A stretch of 64,000 nt of DNA, taken from NCBI RefSeq assembly GCF_963678975.1, contig NC_089272.1, forward strand, positions 62,260,574 to 62,324,573, in the 5' to 3' direction. Made by a program: the position numbers and the translations under genes. Below, piece by piece: positions 38,806-51,300 of this stretch. Position 1 is the stretch's first letter, and the number at the start of each line of letters is the position of its first letter. A model generated the notes under the pieces. It worked only from the letters and a program-made list of their open reading frames with translations, was not told the DNA's origin and did not search any database. Source of the DNA: Dysidea avara (taxonomy: Eukaryota; Porifera; Demospongiae; Dictyoceratida; Dysideidae).

Positions 38806-39929
38806 AATGTAGCTTAACTTCCACAAAAACCTTCAGTATTAGAACCAAAAAAGTCTGTAAAACTTTGGATAGTTATGTAGTTGTGAACACTTGTGTCACG
38901 TGATCATTCTTACATGATCCCTGGTATTTAAACGAGGAAATGTGGGATTAATAATCTATGGTCATAGCACTAGATTAAGACATAGCTGGGGACAACAGAG
39001 TGAGATGTAAATAAAAGAGTAAAAGAATGTTTCGGACTGCCTGGCACCCAAGTGTTATTTGAGCTGTGTTGGGTTAAAATGATCACGTGATGCCATGGAT
39101 ACACTGCAAGACGAAAATAGAATACAAGCGACCAAAATGTGACTAAAAATGAAATAATGGAAATGGACCGCCCGCCCGCATGCAAATATGCCCGAGTCCA
39201 GGAAACATATCCAACAATTAAGCGACTTTTAATAAAAAAAGTTTTATTGGCAAGATACACGCGTCTACACTGGAAGCAGGTTTTCAAGGCTCTGTTATGG
39301 AGCGTCAGATAACTTTTAAACCTTTTCCAGGTTCTAGCAGGAATGGCCAGCATGACATCTACTTTCACGTAAAATGTAACAGCTTAATACGGCCTTCTTC
39401 ATGATACAAAGTAGGGGGTTTAACATTACACATAGAACCATTGGCAATGAAAGTATTGGCTCACCCCAACAATCCAGGCGCGAACTTTTTAACGATTCCA
39501 GGTTATACCAGGCTAGATCTATCCTTTCTTGAATACTTCAGCTAGCTATACCGTTCGTGACGAACGTTTTACACGGTACAAATAATTTTATAAAAATCAC
39601 CATCTCAATCCAATAGTCGCATACCCTGGCCGAGCACTGATTATTAATGACGCGCGCGCTATATTGCGTGGGCGAGTTGCAATGGAGAAGTATTACGTTC
39701 TTGAATGTTTAATTCATCAACTTTTCAATGGTCAATAGTCCTTGTACATCATGCTAATAACTTATTTTGATCACGTGATACATCTTTGTATTTTGTACAT
39801 GTAATCAAATAAATATTTTGAAAAATGGTCATTATAAAAATTTCAAGTTGTTTGTTTGCAGTTCTCCAACGTATAAACCTGTGGAAAAAACAGTCACATT
39901 TAAATTGGTGAATTTAAAAAAATCTTTAT

Positions 39930-40015
39930 CACGCACACATTACACACACACACTACACACACACACACTACACACACTACACACACACACAAACACACTA
40001 CACACACACACTTCA
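39930..40015. repeat. (CA)n / ACACACTAC microsatellite
   Basis: CACACACTAC variants repeated for about 85 bp. Confidence 0.9.
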
Positions 40016-40068
40016 CTACATATTCACATAAAAATAAAACACTACAAGGTATGGTAATGGTTGTTTAC

Positions 40069-41272
40069 CAGGGCCGTAGCCAGACTTTTATCTGGGTAGG
40101 TTCTTTTAGAAGAAAAGTGGACCTTTTTTGAGGCCCTTTTTATATGGATTACATTATGGTGTGTGAAGCACACCCAGCATGTGAAGCACACCCAGCATGT
40201 GAAGCACACCCAGCATGTGAAGCACACCCAGCATGTGAAGCACACCCAGCATGTGAAGCACACCCAGCATGTGAAGCACACCCAGCATGTGAAGCACACC
40301 CAGCATGTGAAGCACACCCAGCATGTGAAGCACACCCAGCATGTGAAGCACACCCAGCATGTGAAGCACACCCAGCATGTGAAGCACACCCAGCATGTGA
40401 AGCACACCCAGCATGTGAAGCACACCCAGCATGTGAAGCACACCCAGCATGTGAAGCACACCCAGCATGTGAAGCACACCCAGCATGTGAAGCACACCCA
40501 GCATGTGAAGCACACCCAGCATGTGAAGCACACCCAGCATGTGAAGCACACCCAGCATGCGAAGCATGCTGAAACTAGGGGGGTCTGGGGGCATGCCCCC
40601 CCCAGGAAATTTCTTGAAAATAGACACTAAAAGGTTGAATTTAGTGGCATTTCAGTCAATAAAAATAACAATTTTTAGGTAGGCTTAAGACCAGCTATTT
40701 GGATGACATCTGGGAAATATCTCTACTATACTACTGTAATTATACCATCTGTGTCTATAATATATTGGAATGTCACAGTGAATAAGAATGGGAAAGATTG
40801 AACGCTCTGTTGGATCGTGCATTGAAGCATGGATGCTATTTATGGGCTCTGCATGGGGGGGCTTGCCCACCAAAATTTTTATATTATGAAAGTTCTAGTT
40901 AAGGCAACAAACATGGTTTTGTAAATAAATTAAGTAATTACATACAGATTTTAGAAGAAAACATAATTGTGACCGTTCTATTAGAGTGATTGTTCTATTA
41001 GGGTGGTTGACTGCTCTATTAGAGTATCTCGATCTTGCAGTGCATTACAAGCACTGAATGAGCCAGCTACTCGGAGCACTTAATTTAGCTTCTTATTAGT
41101 GGTGTTTATTAAACTGGAGCTAATGGACTTTTGCTACTGAAAATTTGGACTTGTATACTAAAAATGTGGACCTTTTTGCTAAAATTGTGGACCTTTTTAC
41201 TGAAATTGTGGACCTTTTTCCCAAGAGGGCGGTTCTTCCGAACCCCCCGAACCCCCCCTGGCTACGGGCCTG
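40069..41272. mobile_element. 1.2-kb CAGGGCCGTAGCCAG element carrying a minisatellite
   Basis: Starts CAGGGCCGTAGCCAG, ends CTGGCTACGGGCCTG, flanked by TTTAC on both sides (40064-40068, 41273-41277). It contains the 18-bp minisatellite, two GGGGGTCTGGGG/TGCCCACC segments near 40580 and 40850, and the CTATTAGAGT motif cluster at 40978-41032. Confidence 0.8.
40162..40557. repeat. Minisatellite, 18 bp x 22
   Basis: The unit TGTGAAGCACACCCAGCA is repeated exactly 22 times (396 bp) with essentially no divergence. Because the period is a multiple of three, long open frames exist on both strands; none is a credible gene. Confidence 0.95.
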
Positions 41273-42419
41273 TTTACATTGGTTAATTTTGTGGTGTGCC
41301 ACATATAGCAACAAGGGAAATGTGTATCTGTGATCAAGAATTTAATTTAGTTTGTAATATCAATCTTTGTCAACTAGAGATGAACTGGCTATTGGTAAAA
41401 AGCGAGGGGTAGCCAATGCCTTGGGACTCTTGTATGCTATGTGAGAAATCCAATCAGAAATACACAAATATATTTGAATCCAAATCCTAAATCCAAAATC
41501 ATGTAAAAATAATGGAGAAAGTGAGTTTAACAAAGTAGACAATGATCGATCATGAATAACTAGAACAAGATGTAGATCAACAACTATACAGGTAGTTACT
41601 AGTTAGCAATATCACTAAATGCTTTTAAAAATACATAAAGATTGGGAGTCTCGTATATGCCAGTTGGGTGCTTTGCGTGGGCGTTGGCAACCCCTCTGGT
41701 ACACCATTTCTGTGTTTTGCGTGGGCGTTGGCTGCCCCTCGGGAAAAATAAAATAATGAAAGACTATACAGAAGCTGATCTGTACAGAAGATGAGCCCTG
41801 CACAGCTACGTGGGCTTCTTTTTACAAAGCATACACTCACCTTATTTGCACATTGCCCAATCATCATCATGGACGCTTCCACCTCCCACCGTGCACTAAA
41901 GTAATAGAAACAAACATCATTAAATAATATAAGCATTAATATTATTATAGCATAACACAGCAGCACAATATTACAGCATGATAAACAAACCAAAGTATTT
42001 ATACAGAAAACTATGTCATAGACATTTAATCGTCTTTGAGCAAGGCCATTTTAACGAAGGCGCAAATTTGGCGTGGGCGTGGGCGGGCAATTCATTACAT
42101 TCTTTTCGCCCTTTATAACTATCACTGGCAAACTAATGCATATACAATATCAAAGAACGTATATATTTAAACAGTTGTATGATACTTATAGACTGTTTTT
42201 TCACTGTCAACCACTTCTTGTTACAAACGGCGTTCCATACTGGCTCGTGAGTGTGACTGATGACCTTTTACCTTGGATTCTACAATATGAAAGGTAGCTA
42301 AAGCACTTCAGTACATTTTCATACTTGCATTTTTGGTAGCCTTATAATACCTAATGTTTAGCATTGCTATCAGGTGGCAATTTACAAACCAATGTTATGC
42401 AATTTACTTATACAAGGAT

Positions 42420-42625
42420 GACAGCATCAGCCAAGACTGTTCTTCACTGTGCCCTGAATTGAACATATACAATATGTTCCCGGTTTAACAACTGGGTGGC
42501 TGGAACAATGGGGGCAAAGTTTCTTGCTCTAGGAAACAACAGTAGTAGTAAGTCCTTGCTCTAGCATCAAACCTGGGACTTCTCGATCACCAGCCGATGG
42601 CCTACCACCTGGGCTACTATACTGC
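42420..42625 (-). repeat. tRNA-derived SINE
   Basis: On the minus strand TAGCCCAGGTGGTAGGCC is a good A box and CCCAGGTTTGATGC a B-box relic. The body (GTTTCCTAGAGCAAGAAACTT, then a CAGCCAAGACTGTTCTTC tail block) is shared with 25575-25770 and 10565-10615. Confidence 0.6.
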
Positions 42626-43214
42626 ATTCCTATAATCCGGTTATTATTATGGGACAAGGTCAGGACTTGGATTTTGATGAGTACGAACCCTGCTTTGTGC
42701 TGGTGATTGTATAATACTTTCCTACAGGTGAAGCAACATAGTAAAAATTTCTTATAATTATTATGAACTTATATCTAATTCTTGGTACTGCTTATATACA
42801 CTTGTCACTTGAGATGTAATGTTATGACTATACTTAACTGGATGTGTGAAGGTGTTTGCTTGTGTTAACCAAATACTGTGATAGTGTGGTGTTTTATACA
42901 AATACCATACCATCTTTAAAATCTGCCCAGCTCTACTTGGATATTTTTGATTAAATATCACTTCTTTTTGTAATTTCATACTTAAAGCCAGCCTATGGCC
43001 TAGGGGGACGCCCACACAAAAGAAAAGTAGTGGTCTGGCTACGTGAGACTACTTATGGCCAACTTTAGGTATTTCTTTTAATTTGCCTTTTTCTTTATCA
43101 CAGAGAGAAGATTATCATGAAGAAGGAGATTTTAATGTTTTGTTTAGCTACATGTACAGTACTTTAAACAATAATTTATAATTGTGTAGATTGATCATAA
43201 AAATATGTCACAAA

Positions 43215-43545
43215 GGTTGAACTGTTCACAGCTGAATGCTCTACAAGGAAATGTGTATGTAGCTGAATATTCTACAGGGAGCCTCATAATGTAGTTGTAC
43301 TTTTTGGTGAATGGTTTGTAGTTGAACTCACCACAGGGTGGCCTATTTCTAGCTGAAACATTCTATGAAATGTAGCTGAATTCTCTCTTGTTTCTTGATC
43401 TCTCTACAAGGTCACTTGTTTCTAGCTAATCTCTCTATAGGGTGTTTTGTTTATAGTCGACCTCTACAGGGTGAATTGTTTCTAGCTGATCTTTCTAAAG
43501 GGTGACTTGTTTACAGCTGAATTCTCTACAGGGTGACTTTTTTAT
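43215..43545. repeat. Imperfect tandem array, about 30-bp unit
   Basis: At least eight diverged units of the form TCTCTACAGGGTGACTTGTT followed by TCTAGCTGAA. Confidence 0.75.
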
Positions 43546-44481
43546 ACAAGTGTTTAGCTAGCTACCAAGGACTGTGGGTGAGGCTACCCACAATTACCAA
43601 GGCTGCACATAGAAACCTTGTTGGCTTGTTCTAACTGTATTTCAAAGGCAAGCAAAACGTGTTGCATTAAGCTTATTTTTAATGTATGTAGCTGCTTTAC
43701 ATGGTTGTGCAATTTACTACTGTGAGTCATCATTAATAGCCAACACTTAATCTGCCTTTAATAATCCAGTACACAATTAAAGGCATGTTCAAACAATTTA
43801 ACTAAATTCCCACAAACTAATAATTATTATCTTTGTCTCCTTTAGTGAGTTTTATACAATACTGAAGTTTGGCCATGACCAAAAAACTTCAGTCACCAAT
43901 CAGATTTGAGAATGCCTCTAACATCAGGTAATCACGCTTACTTTATTCCTTTCATTGTCTCCTTTGCTGGTGAACAGTCTTTGATGCTTCATTAAGGGAT
44001 GTAGCTTAAGCAGTGCCCAATTATCAATGGATATTGAGCACAGACACCATGATTATGTAATGTATAAAGGAGATGTCACGTAAGAACGTATACGTACTGT
44101 GGATAAATCTGCGACCGCGATCAAAGTCTTGACTAAGCAAAATTCCACTTTGACTTGCAACTAAGAACCCTTTTCAATCATTGACTGGTGACTTAATGAT
44201 GATATTTCAGTACTTTTCAATTGTGCGTTGGAAAGACTTACACTTGGCCATTGACTTTATATTGACATTTGACTTAAGACCATGGTCGCAGATCGACCTA
44301 CAGTGAGTGCCTGTGTGTCACTCCCTTGTGTACGGTGTCATGTCATGTTTAAAAGGGTTCAAATTATACATCCAAGTGTTCATATTGCATGATCCAAGAC
44401 TTTTGGGTCAGATTTGTGTGTCACCCCTGCATGGGGAGTAGTGGCAGATAGATTGTTAGAAATTAGACAATCCCTTATGTC

Positions 44482-45236
44482 CAGTGTTGGGCAAGTTATT
44501 TTGTAAAAGTAACTAGTTACATATTACATATTACTTGCAACTGAACTATTTAGTTACATTTACATATTACCCATAAAATAAAGTAACTATAATAATATTA
44601 CATATTATATTACTTTGTGTCCACAGCCGTAAGCTGTCACTTGTGAAACTACCACTTTATCACGTGACATGATTGCGTTTTTGGACAATGTGCAAATCTT
44701 GGTTATAAGCAGGGGCGTAGGAAGATATTTAACTTATGGGTGCCCAGTGTTAAAGCTGAAGACAAAAAAAAAGGTCGCAAGTGTACGTGACTGCTTTATT
44801 AGAGTTATTGACTGCTCTATTAGAGTATCTCGATCTTTTCAGTAATATATAGTACAGTGTGTGCTGACACCCATTAGTTATGCAACTGGAAATATTTATG
44901 GGTGCCCAAGCACCCATGGCACCCATGCTTCCTACACCCCTGTATAAGTAAGAAGCTGGTGAATAAGCTTCATTCAGTAGGCTTCGTTAGTTCGTTGTGG
45001 CTAGGCTTTACTTAGAGGATAACTAAACGCGAGATTAGTAACTTCGTTACTTGTAGTAATAATATTACGCAATATTAGACTCGTTACGGTAACTATATTA
45101 CTTAGGTAACGCGTTACATTTGTAAGTAAAGTAACTTGAGTTATATTACTCGTTTTTATAGCGCATTTCGTTATATTACTTAATTACCACAAAAGTAATA
45201 ATATTACGTAACACGTTACTATTACTCCCAACACTG
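44482..45236. mobile_element. hAT-like TIR element (755 bp)
   Basis: Ends CAGTGTTGGG and CCCAACACTG, flanked by a perfect 8-bp duplication CTTATGTC (44474-44481, 45237-45244). The interior has the GTTACT/AGTAAC-rich, near-palindromic texture common in hAT MITEs. It hosts a further insertion at 44710-44942. Confidence 0.88.
44710..44942. mobile_element. 233-bp CAGGGGCGTAGGAAG element nested in the hAT MITE
   Basis: Ends CAGGGGCGTAGGAAG and CTTCCTACACCCCTG; flanked by TATAAG on both sides (44704-44709, 44943-44948). Carries the CTATTAGAGTATCTCGATCT motif in its centre. Confidence 0.83.
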
Positions 45237-45934
45237 CTTATGTCCCAGTACTAGTAGCTTCTACCCTTACTAGCTGACAACCCCCCTTCAAGACCCATAT
45301 AGCCCATTCTGGGTTGGGTAGGGAGGGGAAGAAAAATGGTTTTATAATGACATAGTTGATTAACAATTAATTGTTTGATACAGACTGGGACACAGTGACA
45401 AAGTGCTTACCCACTAGTTGATGCGCATCACTATTTTCATCTGTTGGGTGAATGGGATGAGTCGCTGTGCTCTAAACATAATCACCTTGAAACTAGACTC
45501 CTGACCCCTTGTAATTATATTGTTCATGTAATTGTCAAAATATTATGACGATCTCTCTCTAGTAAGCCACTTCGAATTCCCCTAGGGTCCTCTACACATT
45601 CACCGCACTACCGCCCGGTAGCAGAATACTAGGTCTACGTGAAGTAACGTGAGCAACACTGATTATGTAATCCACATGGGATTGGGTGAAAGTAGTGATT
45701 CCCACCTAAAAAATGATGCGGCTGGTGACGGGAAACAAGGAATTTAATAATGATGGCCTAACCTATGAGCATACAATTTTCAGCTCTACTTCAAACTTTA
45801 ATTGGCCTTATAATAATAATGCAAGTTACAGTATGCAACTGTCTTATTACAATACTGAGATATGACCCATTGTGCAATGGGGTGTAGTTTGTGCCCACAT
45901 ACTCTATTTTTGCAGGCCTGGTCACAAATGGCCA

Positions 45935-46185
45935 TGCTTTTCGTAAATAACCATGCTTTTGTAAATTTTAATAACTATGCTTTTCATAAAAACCATGCTT
46001 TTCATAAAACCATACTTTTCATAAATAACCATGCTTTTGTAAATAACCATGCTTTTCATAAAACCATACTTTTCATAAATAACCATGCATGCTTTTGTAA
46101 ATAACCATGTTTTCATAAAACTGTAAATAACCATGCTTTTGCAAATAACCTTGTTTTTGTAAATAACCATGCTTTTCATTAAACC
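45935..46185. repeat. Imperfect tandem repeat, AACCATGCTTTTCATAA
   Basis: About a dozen irregular units of AACCATGCTTTT followed by CATAA or GTAAAT. The same units continue at 47612-47680, beyond the inverted-repeat element. Confidence 0.8.
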
Positions 46186-46191
46186 AGGAAT

Positions 46192-47597
46192 TCACCTAAT
46201 ATTGGACAGGTTCACCCCAGACATGCAATTATACAGAGATGGATTACAATATTTAAATACTTCATACTTACTCACCTAGGTCAAGGTTTTAAGAGTTTGC
46301 ACACCAAGTATCAGCCTTCCTGGATTCCTCGTCTCATCACAGCAGCCTTCCAAAGATTTATCCAATTAATACGTATAATCGGAAAAAAGTCGAATCACGG
46401 ACACTCACTATCCAATCAACAGTTATATATTTTTAAGTCATAGAGAAACTCATCTAATTTCTAAATATCCCTAGTTTATTTAATCAAATCCTTTTAATCA
46501 CGAATTACAAATCAAACAAAATGAGACATCACTGCAGTAATAATCGGTAATCACACCATAAATTTAAGTATATGGAAACTTGATTAAGTATACGTTTACG
46601 GGATATGTGTACCATAGGACCTTGGATTATCGGGGTTCGAACATTCATCAACTAAAGTTCACGAATCTTTCGAACTTTTAAATGGAGCTGGTTCCTGTTT
46701 ACAAATTATAAACCACAGCATATTAAATGCTAAATGTATATCTGTTTGTAATGTACACATGCAGTTGTACTGACTCAACAGTTTTACTGAGAAAACTTGA
46801 AATTGAATACCACAAGTAAAAATACTTGTGATTACTAGGTTTTAAATACATTTTACTACTGCTATACAGTTGATACAAGTGACTGGCACCACATAGAAAC
46901 CTTAAAACCTTATAGAGGCATGGCCTGTGACCACCACCACTAAACCATCAACACATAACTTAATTAAATGCCAAATACCATATGTCTAGCTTCTCCCACA
47001 TCATTATGGAAAGCAGCAAGGTGGATGGCTTAACTGTATCACTATCTAATTAGTAGCTATAGTTCGGACCGCTCTACCCGCATTCGAATGTTCATTCGTT
47101 CGAACGAATCTTCGAATTCACCTAAGTTCGTTTGGGCCCTAGCCCCTAGTGTACCATATACTTTTACAAATACTGTACACTTCCGTACACTTAAATTCAT
47201 GGTGCAATTATTACTCTAGTGACGTCTCATTTATTTGATTTGTAATTCATGATTTAAAGGATTTGATTAAATAAACTAAAGATATTTAGAAAGTAGATGA
47301 GTTCCTTTATGACTTAAAGATATAAAACTGTTGATCGGATGTATAGTTAGATTTGTAGACAGTGGTTGACCGTGAATTGACTTTTTCCGTGAATTGACTT
47401 TTTTCCGATTATACATATTAATCAAGAAATGACTTTGCAGGACTGCTACCACCAGACAAAAAAGCCGAGAAAGCTGATGCTTGGTGTCCAAATTCCCACA
47501 GCCTTGAACTATCTATAGACATATAAGTTGTTCAAAAATTCATGTTGTAGCTCAAGTAATCGCATCTGATTTTGGAGCCCGTCCGATATTAGGTGAG
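46192..47597. mobile_element. 1.4-kb large inverted-repeat element
   Basis: TCACCTAATATTGGAC at the left and GTCCGATATTAGGTGA at the right begin arms of roughly 400 bp; for example the AAGCTGATGCTTGGTGTCC block at 47480 is inverted at 46290, and TTTGATTTGTAATTC at 47235 is inverted near 46500. It interrupts an ATAACCATGCTTTT tandem array. The core (46600-47130) has a second pair of TTCGAACATTCAT-type repeats. Confidence 0.72.
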
Positions 47598-48362
47598 TTA
47601 CTCTAACCATGCTTTCATGCTTTTCGTAAATAACCATGCTTTTCATAATTAACCATGGTTTTTATAAATTAATAATCATGCATATTCTACAGTTATTTGT
47701 GAATAATCATGAAATGTATGTAAATATATATAACCATGAAAAACACTACAAACCTATATGTCTATATTAAAAAGTGGAGTTTTGACACAAACAGTGCCCC
47801 ATAGTAGTCATGTAGATGTGACAATCTGCAATTACTTTCAAAACTGCATAATCAAGTTTTGTGGGTACCTGATAGTGTAATATTGTTATGCAAACACTTT
47901 ATACTGTGATATGTACAGTAGGTATATACACAAAAGATGCTTGTACTATGTTTTTCAACATTTTAACAACTTAAGAATCTTTAACTTTAGAGCTAATTAT
48001 TCTACTTTCTTAAAGCAGAAAAGTCTGTTTTGAGTAATAGGTATCTCCTCCTACTGATCATAGGCTATGAATGTGTGTAAAAATTTCTATAGTACAGATT
48101 TGTTTAGGAAGTCAGCAGAAATGAAAAAATTCCTATACAAATTCTGAAATTTCCCAGTATTGTCTTGGTAATATGCTAAGTTATAATATACCTTAGCCCT
48201 CTGTCTGCCTACACACAAGTGGCATATTTTTCCATCCTGTGACTACACTTGGTTTACATTGCAAGGTTGATAATATTAATAACATTTTTTGGAAAACACA
48301 CATTATCGACAAAAGTTAACTATCAGTTTTAAGTATCTACAAACAGCACTACATGCACACAA

Positions 48363-51300
48363 TTAAAACAATGTGTCCACAGCAGCGTCAGCATTAACCT
48401 TCTCCAGCATTTTTAGCATTGCATCAAAGTCATTATCATTGTATACATCTACACAAAGTAATTTCATATTATGTCACAAAAATAATTGTATATATATACG
48501 CTGTACTAGTACAGTATAATTATACATTTACACTATATGTAGATATAACAGATTGTTTCCAGTATGGAAATATACAACATACTCTTGAAGATAAAAAGTG
48601 CACTAAAATGTAGTACTGATGATATGAGTGATTGATAGCTATATAGACCTATATGATCATTGCAGAATTCCCTCACAGCTTCATTGTATTAATGTTACAG
48701 AATTATTAAATTGGTATTTCATATACGCTTTGTAACAGGAAAACTAACTGTATTCACTGTGCACCAAAGAAACAGCAAACATATGTGCCAAAACTACCAC
48801 TGGAACTATTAGTCCAAAATACTACCTACACTAAGAAAACCAGACCACCTGTCCATACATTCTAACAGAACAATCAAGTAAAGTATACTCTACAGTAGTG
48901 CAGCAATAATTTTCATGAAACAGTCTGATGTTATACTAACCTAAATAGCTACAAATGAACCTCAAACCTTTTGTTGTTCGAAAGAAATTGAACTAAAGAT
49001 CACAAAACAACAAAAAGACCAACAGTGTGTAACAATTATATACGTGATCAAGATTAGGCCAAAGTACTTATTATGGGACTGAATAGCTGTCTCAGTGATG
49101 TTTATCTCAAGAACGGCATTTAATGCATTACTTTTTTTTCACAAAGGTGCAAATAATATGTGAGTTGTTTATGCTTACTTTGACTTTAGAAAACAGTCTG
49201 TGGGGTTGGAGCCAACGCTTTAATCATAAACCAGTACTGGGTACACTGAATGTATACTACAAAGAAAGTAAACTGGAAGGCAATTGTGACAAGAATAGCC
49301 AGCCAAATTAACTCAGTCAAAAACTTAAGGAATTTTGTGCAGTGTGTGTGGGGCAAACATTATGGCAGACTGCCACAAGGAGGCTACTGTGAACATCAAT
49401 AAAGTGCATGGATTCATTAACACTGCAGTGGACTAATGCCAGCAGTGAGTTAAAATTTTTCTGTTGTACAAATTAAAGGGCTTGCCAAGTCTTCGACTGC
49501 TGGTCTTGAATCAATACTTGAGACTCCAAGATCAACCAGATCTCCTACATAAGCCTCTCATGCATGTACCATGCTCATAGCCACCAGACCTTGATTTGGA
49601 CCAAGATGTATGCAGGATATCAATTTGTCCAGTCAGACCTAAAATGGAATGCTTGTGTTAATTACTTATCAACTACAGCCAACAGAAGCCTAGGATTTCT
49701 TTAGGGTACCATTTCACATGCTTTTCTTCATACAAAAGCATATGCTATATTAATTTGTCCCCCACTTGAATATGCTGCAACAGTGTGGTCTGTGTGGGTA
49801 CCCGGGCAGTCTACCTTGAAATCTCAACAACAGCAGATCCAACATAGAGCAGCACACTTTGTAACAAATACATGAATTTGTGATCCCACTGGACCAGCTG
49901 GACTGGGAATCACTTGAAAATAGGTGAACAAATTGGCGGTTATCTATGTTGTACACAACATGATGAAATTGATATCATAATATTTGATTTGTACATCCAC
50001 TTTGCAACATATTCAAGAGCAAGAAATTACCACTCTTTTAATCTCCAACCCCTAACATCATCCAAGACCCGGCTCATATGTGACCGGATTTGCGAAAAGG
50101 GGTCTTCCACACACATCCAATTTACCAACTTTGACAATCTATAACTTCAGAATGGAAAGAGCCTATGACTTGAAATTTGGTCTGCAGTGAGTAACAACAT
50201 AGCTTAATAGATGGAGAAACTTTCAGGTTTATATGTTACTTAAACACTACATTATGGTCTTCTATGTTCATAGAATTGGATGTGTGTGGAAGACCCCTTT
50301 TCGCAAATCCGGTCACATATACCAATCTCTTCATTTTTTCCATCTATGATTTTGCTTTTGAACTATATATCTAACCTAGCCAACAGTAGTGTAGCTACAC
50401 TGGGGCCTTTCCTCACCATCAGCTTTCCAGGCCCCATTATCAGTAAATGTTGTAACTTACATGACCCGACATGACAATCTCTCACAGTGCTATCCTATAG
50501 CTATTTATATGATTATCACCGCTGCATGTATGATTTTCTTGTCATTTCACCATAAACAACATAAATAGGCAAATAAAACTTAAATTTCCACCACTATCAA
50601 ATGATTTTGAGTTCAAATGTAAGCGAGTTGGAGGAATGTAAGCGAGTTGGAGGAATGTAAGCGAGTTGGAGGGAAGTTGTTAGTCGCCTCGCTGTCACTA
50701 AGTGAGTATCGTAATTATATCAAGTCAAGGTCATAACACACTACTCTATAACTGAGGTCCTGAGTGAGGTGTTCTTAATACAGATGTGCAAGTTATGTAA
50801 AATATTCCTTTTAATGCCCGCTATGACAAAGATTGTGAATAGCGAGTTGATAAATACAAGTTGCTAGCCGATTGAAGATTGGATCAAGAATTAATCCATA
50901 AGAGCTGTGGAAGAAGAAATCTGGTAAAGTTGCATGCTGATTGTGCAATAGTGTATACATAGGTTGTAGTGTCAATTAGCTGAAGTAACTGGGAGAAAAA
51001 TTCAGCTTGCCATTAAAATTGTAGTCCACTGCAACAAACATTCGATGAATTAATGCATCTCATCAATCTTCACATTGGTGGTCTGAATATTCTGAAAGTG
51101 ATACTTCACTCTCTCTCAGTCATGTAGCTATATTATGCTCAAGTTATACTGAATGATTAAGTTATGATCTACTAGCTTTTTCCTATCACCAGTGTCTTTC
51201 TGGGTTCTTGGAGGCAATTTCTCTGCGGACATTTTACCATGATTGTGCTCTGAAACTGATGAAAATGATTGGCCTTCTATATATCTTATTAGCTCGTCTA

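Larger units (their letters stand above)
36522..40060. other. Spacer after the kinase gene
   Basis: Contains the LINE fragment at 37085, motif copies at 38190-38250, the GACCCGG element at 38364 and an open frame of 132 codons on the minus strand (39368-38970) with no recognisable domain or splice context. Confidence 0.45.
41278..48362. other. Transposon-rich spacer before the fourth gene
   Basis: A GCGTGGGCGTTGGC repeat pair lies at 41680 and 41721, with a SINE at 42420, a tandem array at 43215, nested hAT elements at 44482 and an inverted-repeat element at 46192. A short exon-like segment on the minus strand (41888-41838, TTTAG acceptor, GTGAGT donor) has no partners. Confidence 0.45.

Noticed and set aside
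38970..39368. 132-codon minus-strand open frame
   Set aside because: No domain, no splice partners and composition like surrounding repeats; kept out as a gene.
40162..40557. Regular array resembling a CRISPR
   Set aside because: The 18-bp units abut without spacers, and the window is eukaryotic.
40042..40630. Long open frames on both strands (140-170 codons) of repeated ACEAHP, HVKHTQ or CWVCFT units
   Set aside because: They are a consequence of an 18-bp tandem repeat; no start context, splice sites or domain.
42073..42297. Exon-like plus-strand frame ending VTDDLLPWILQYE before a GTAGCT
   Set aside because: Looks mildly coding but no partner exon, no clear acceptor and no recognised family.
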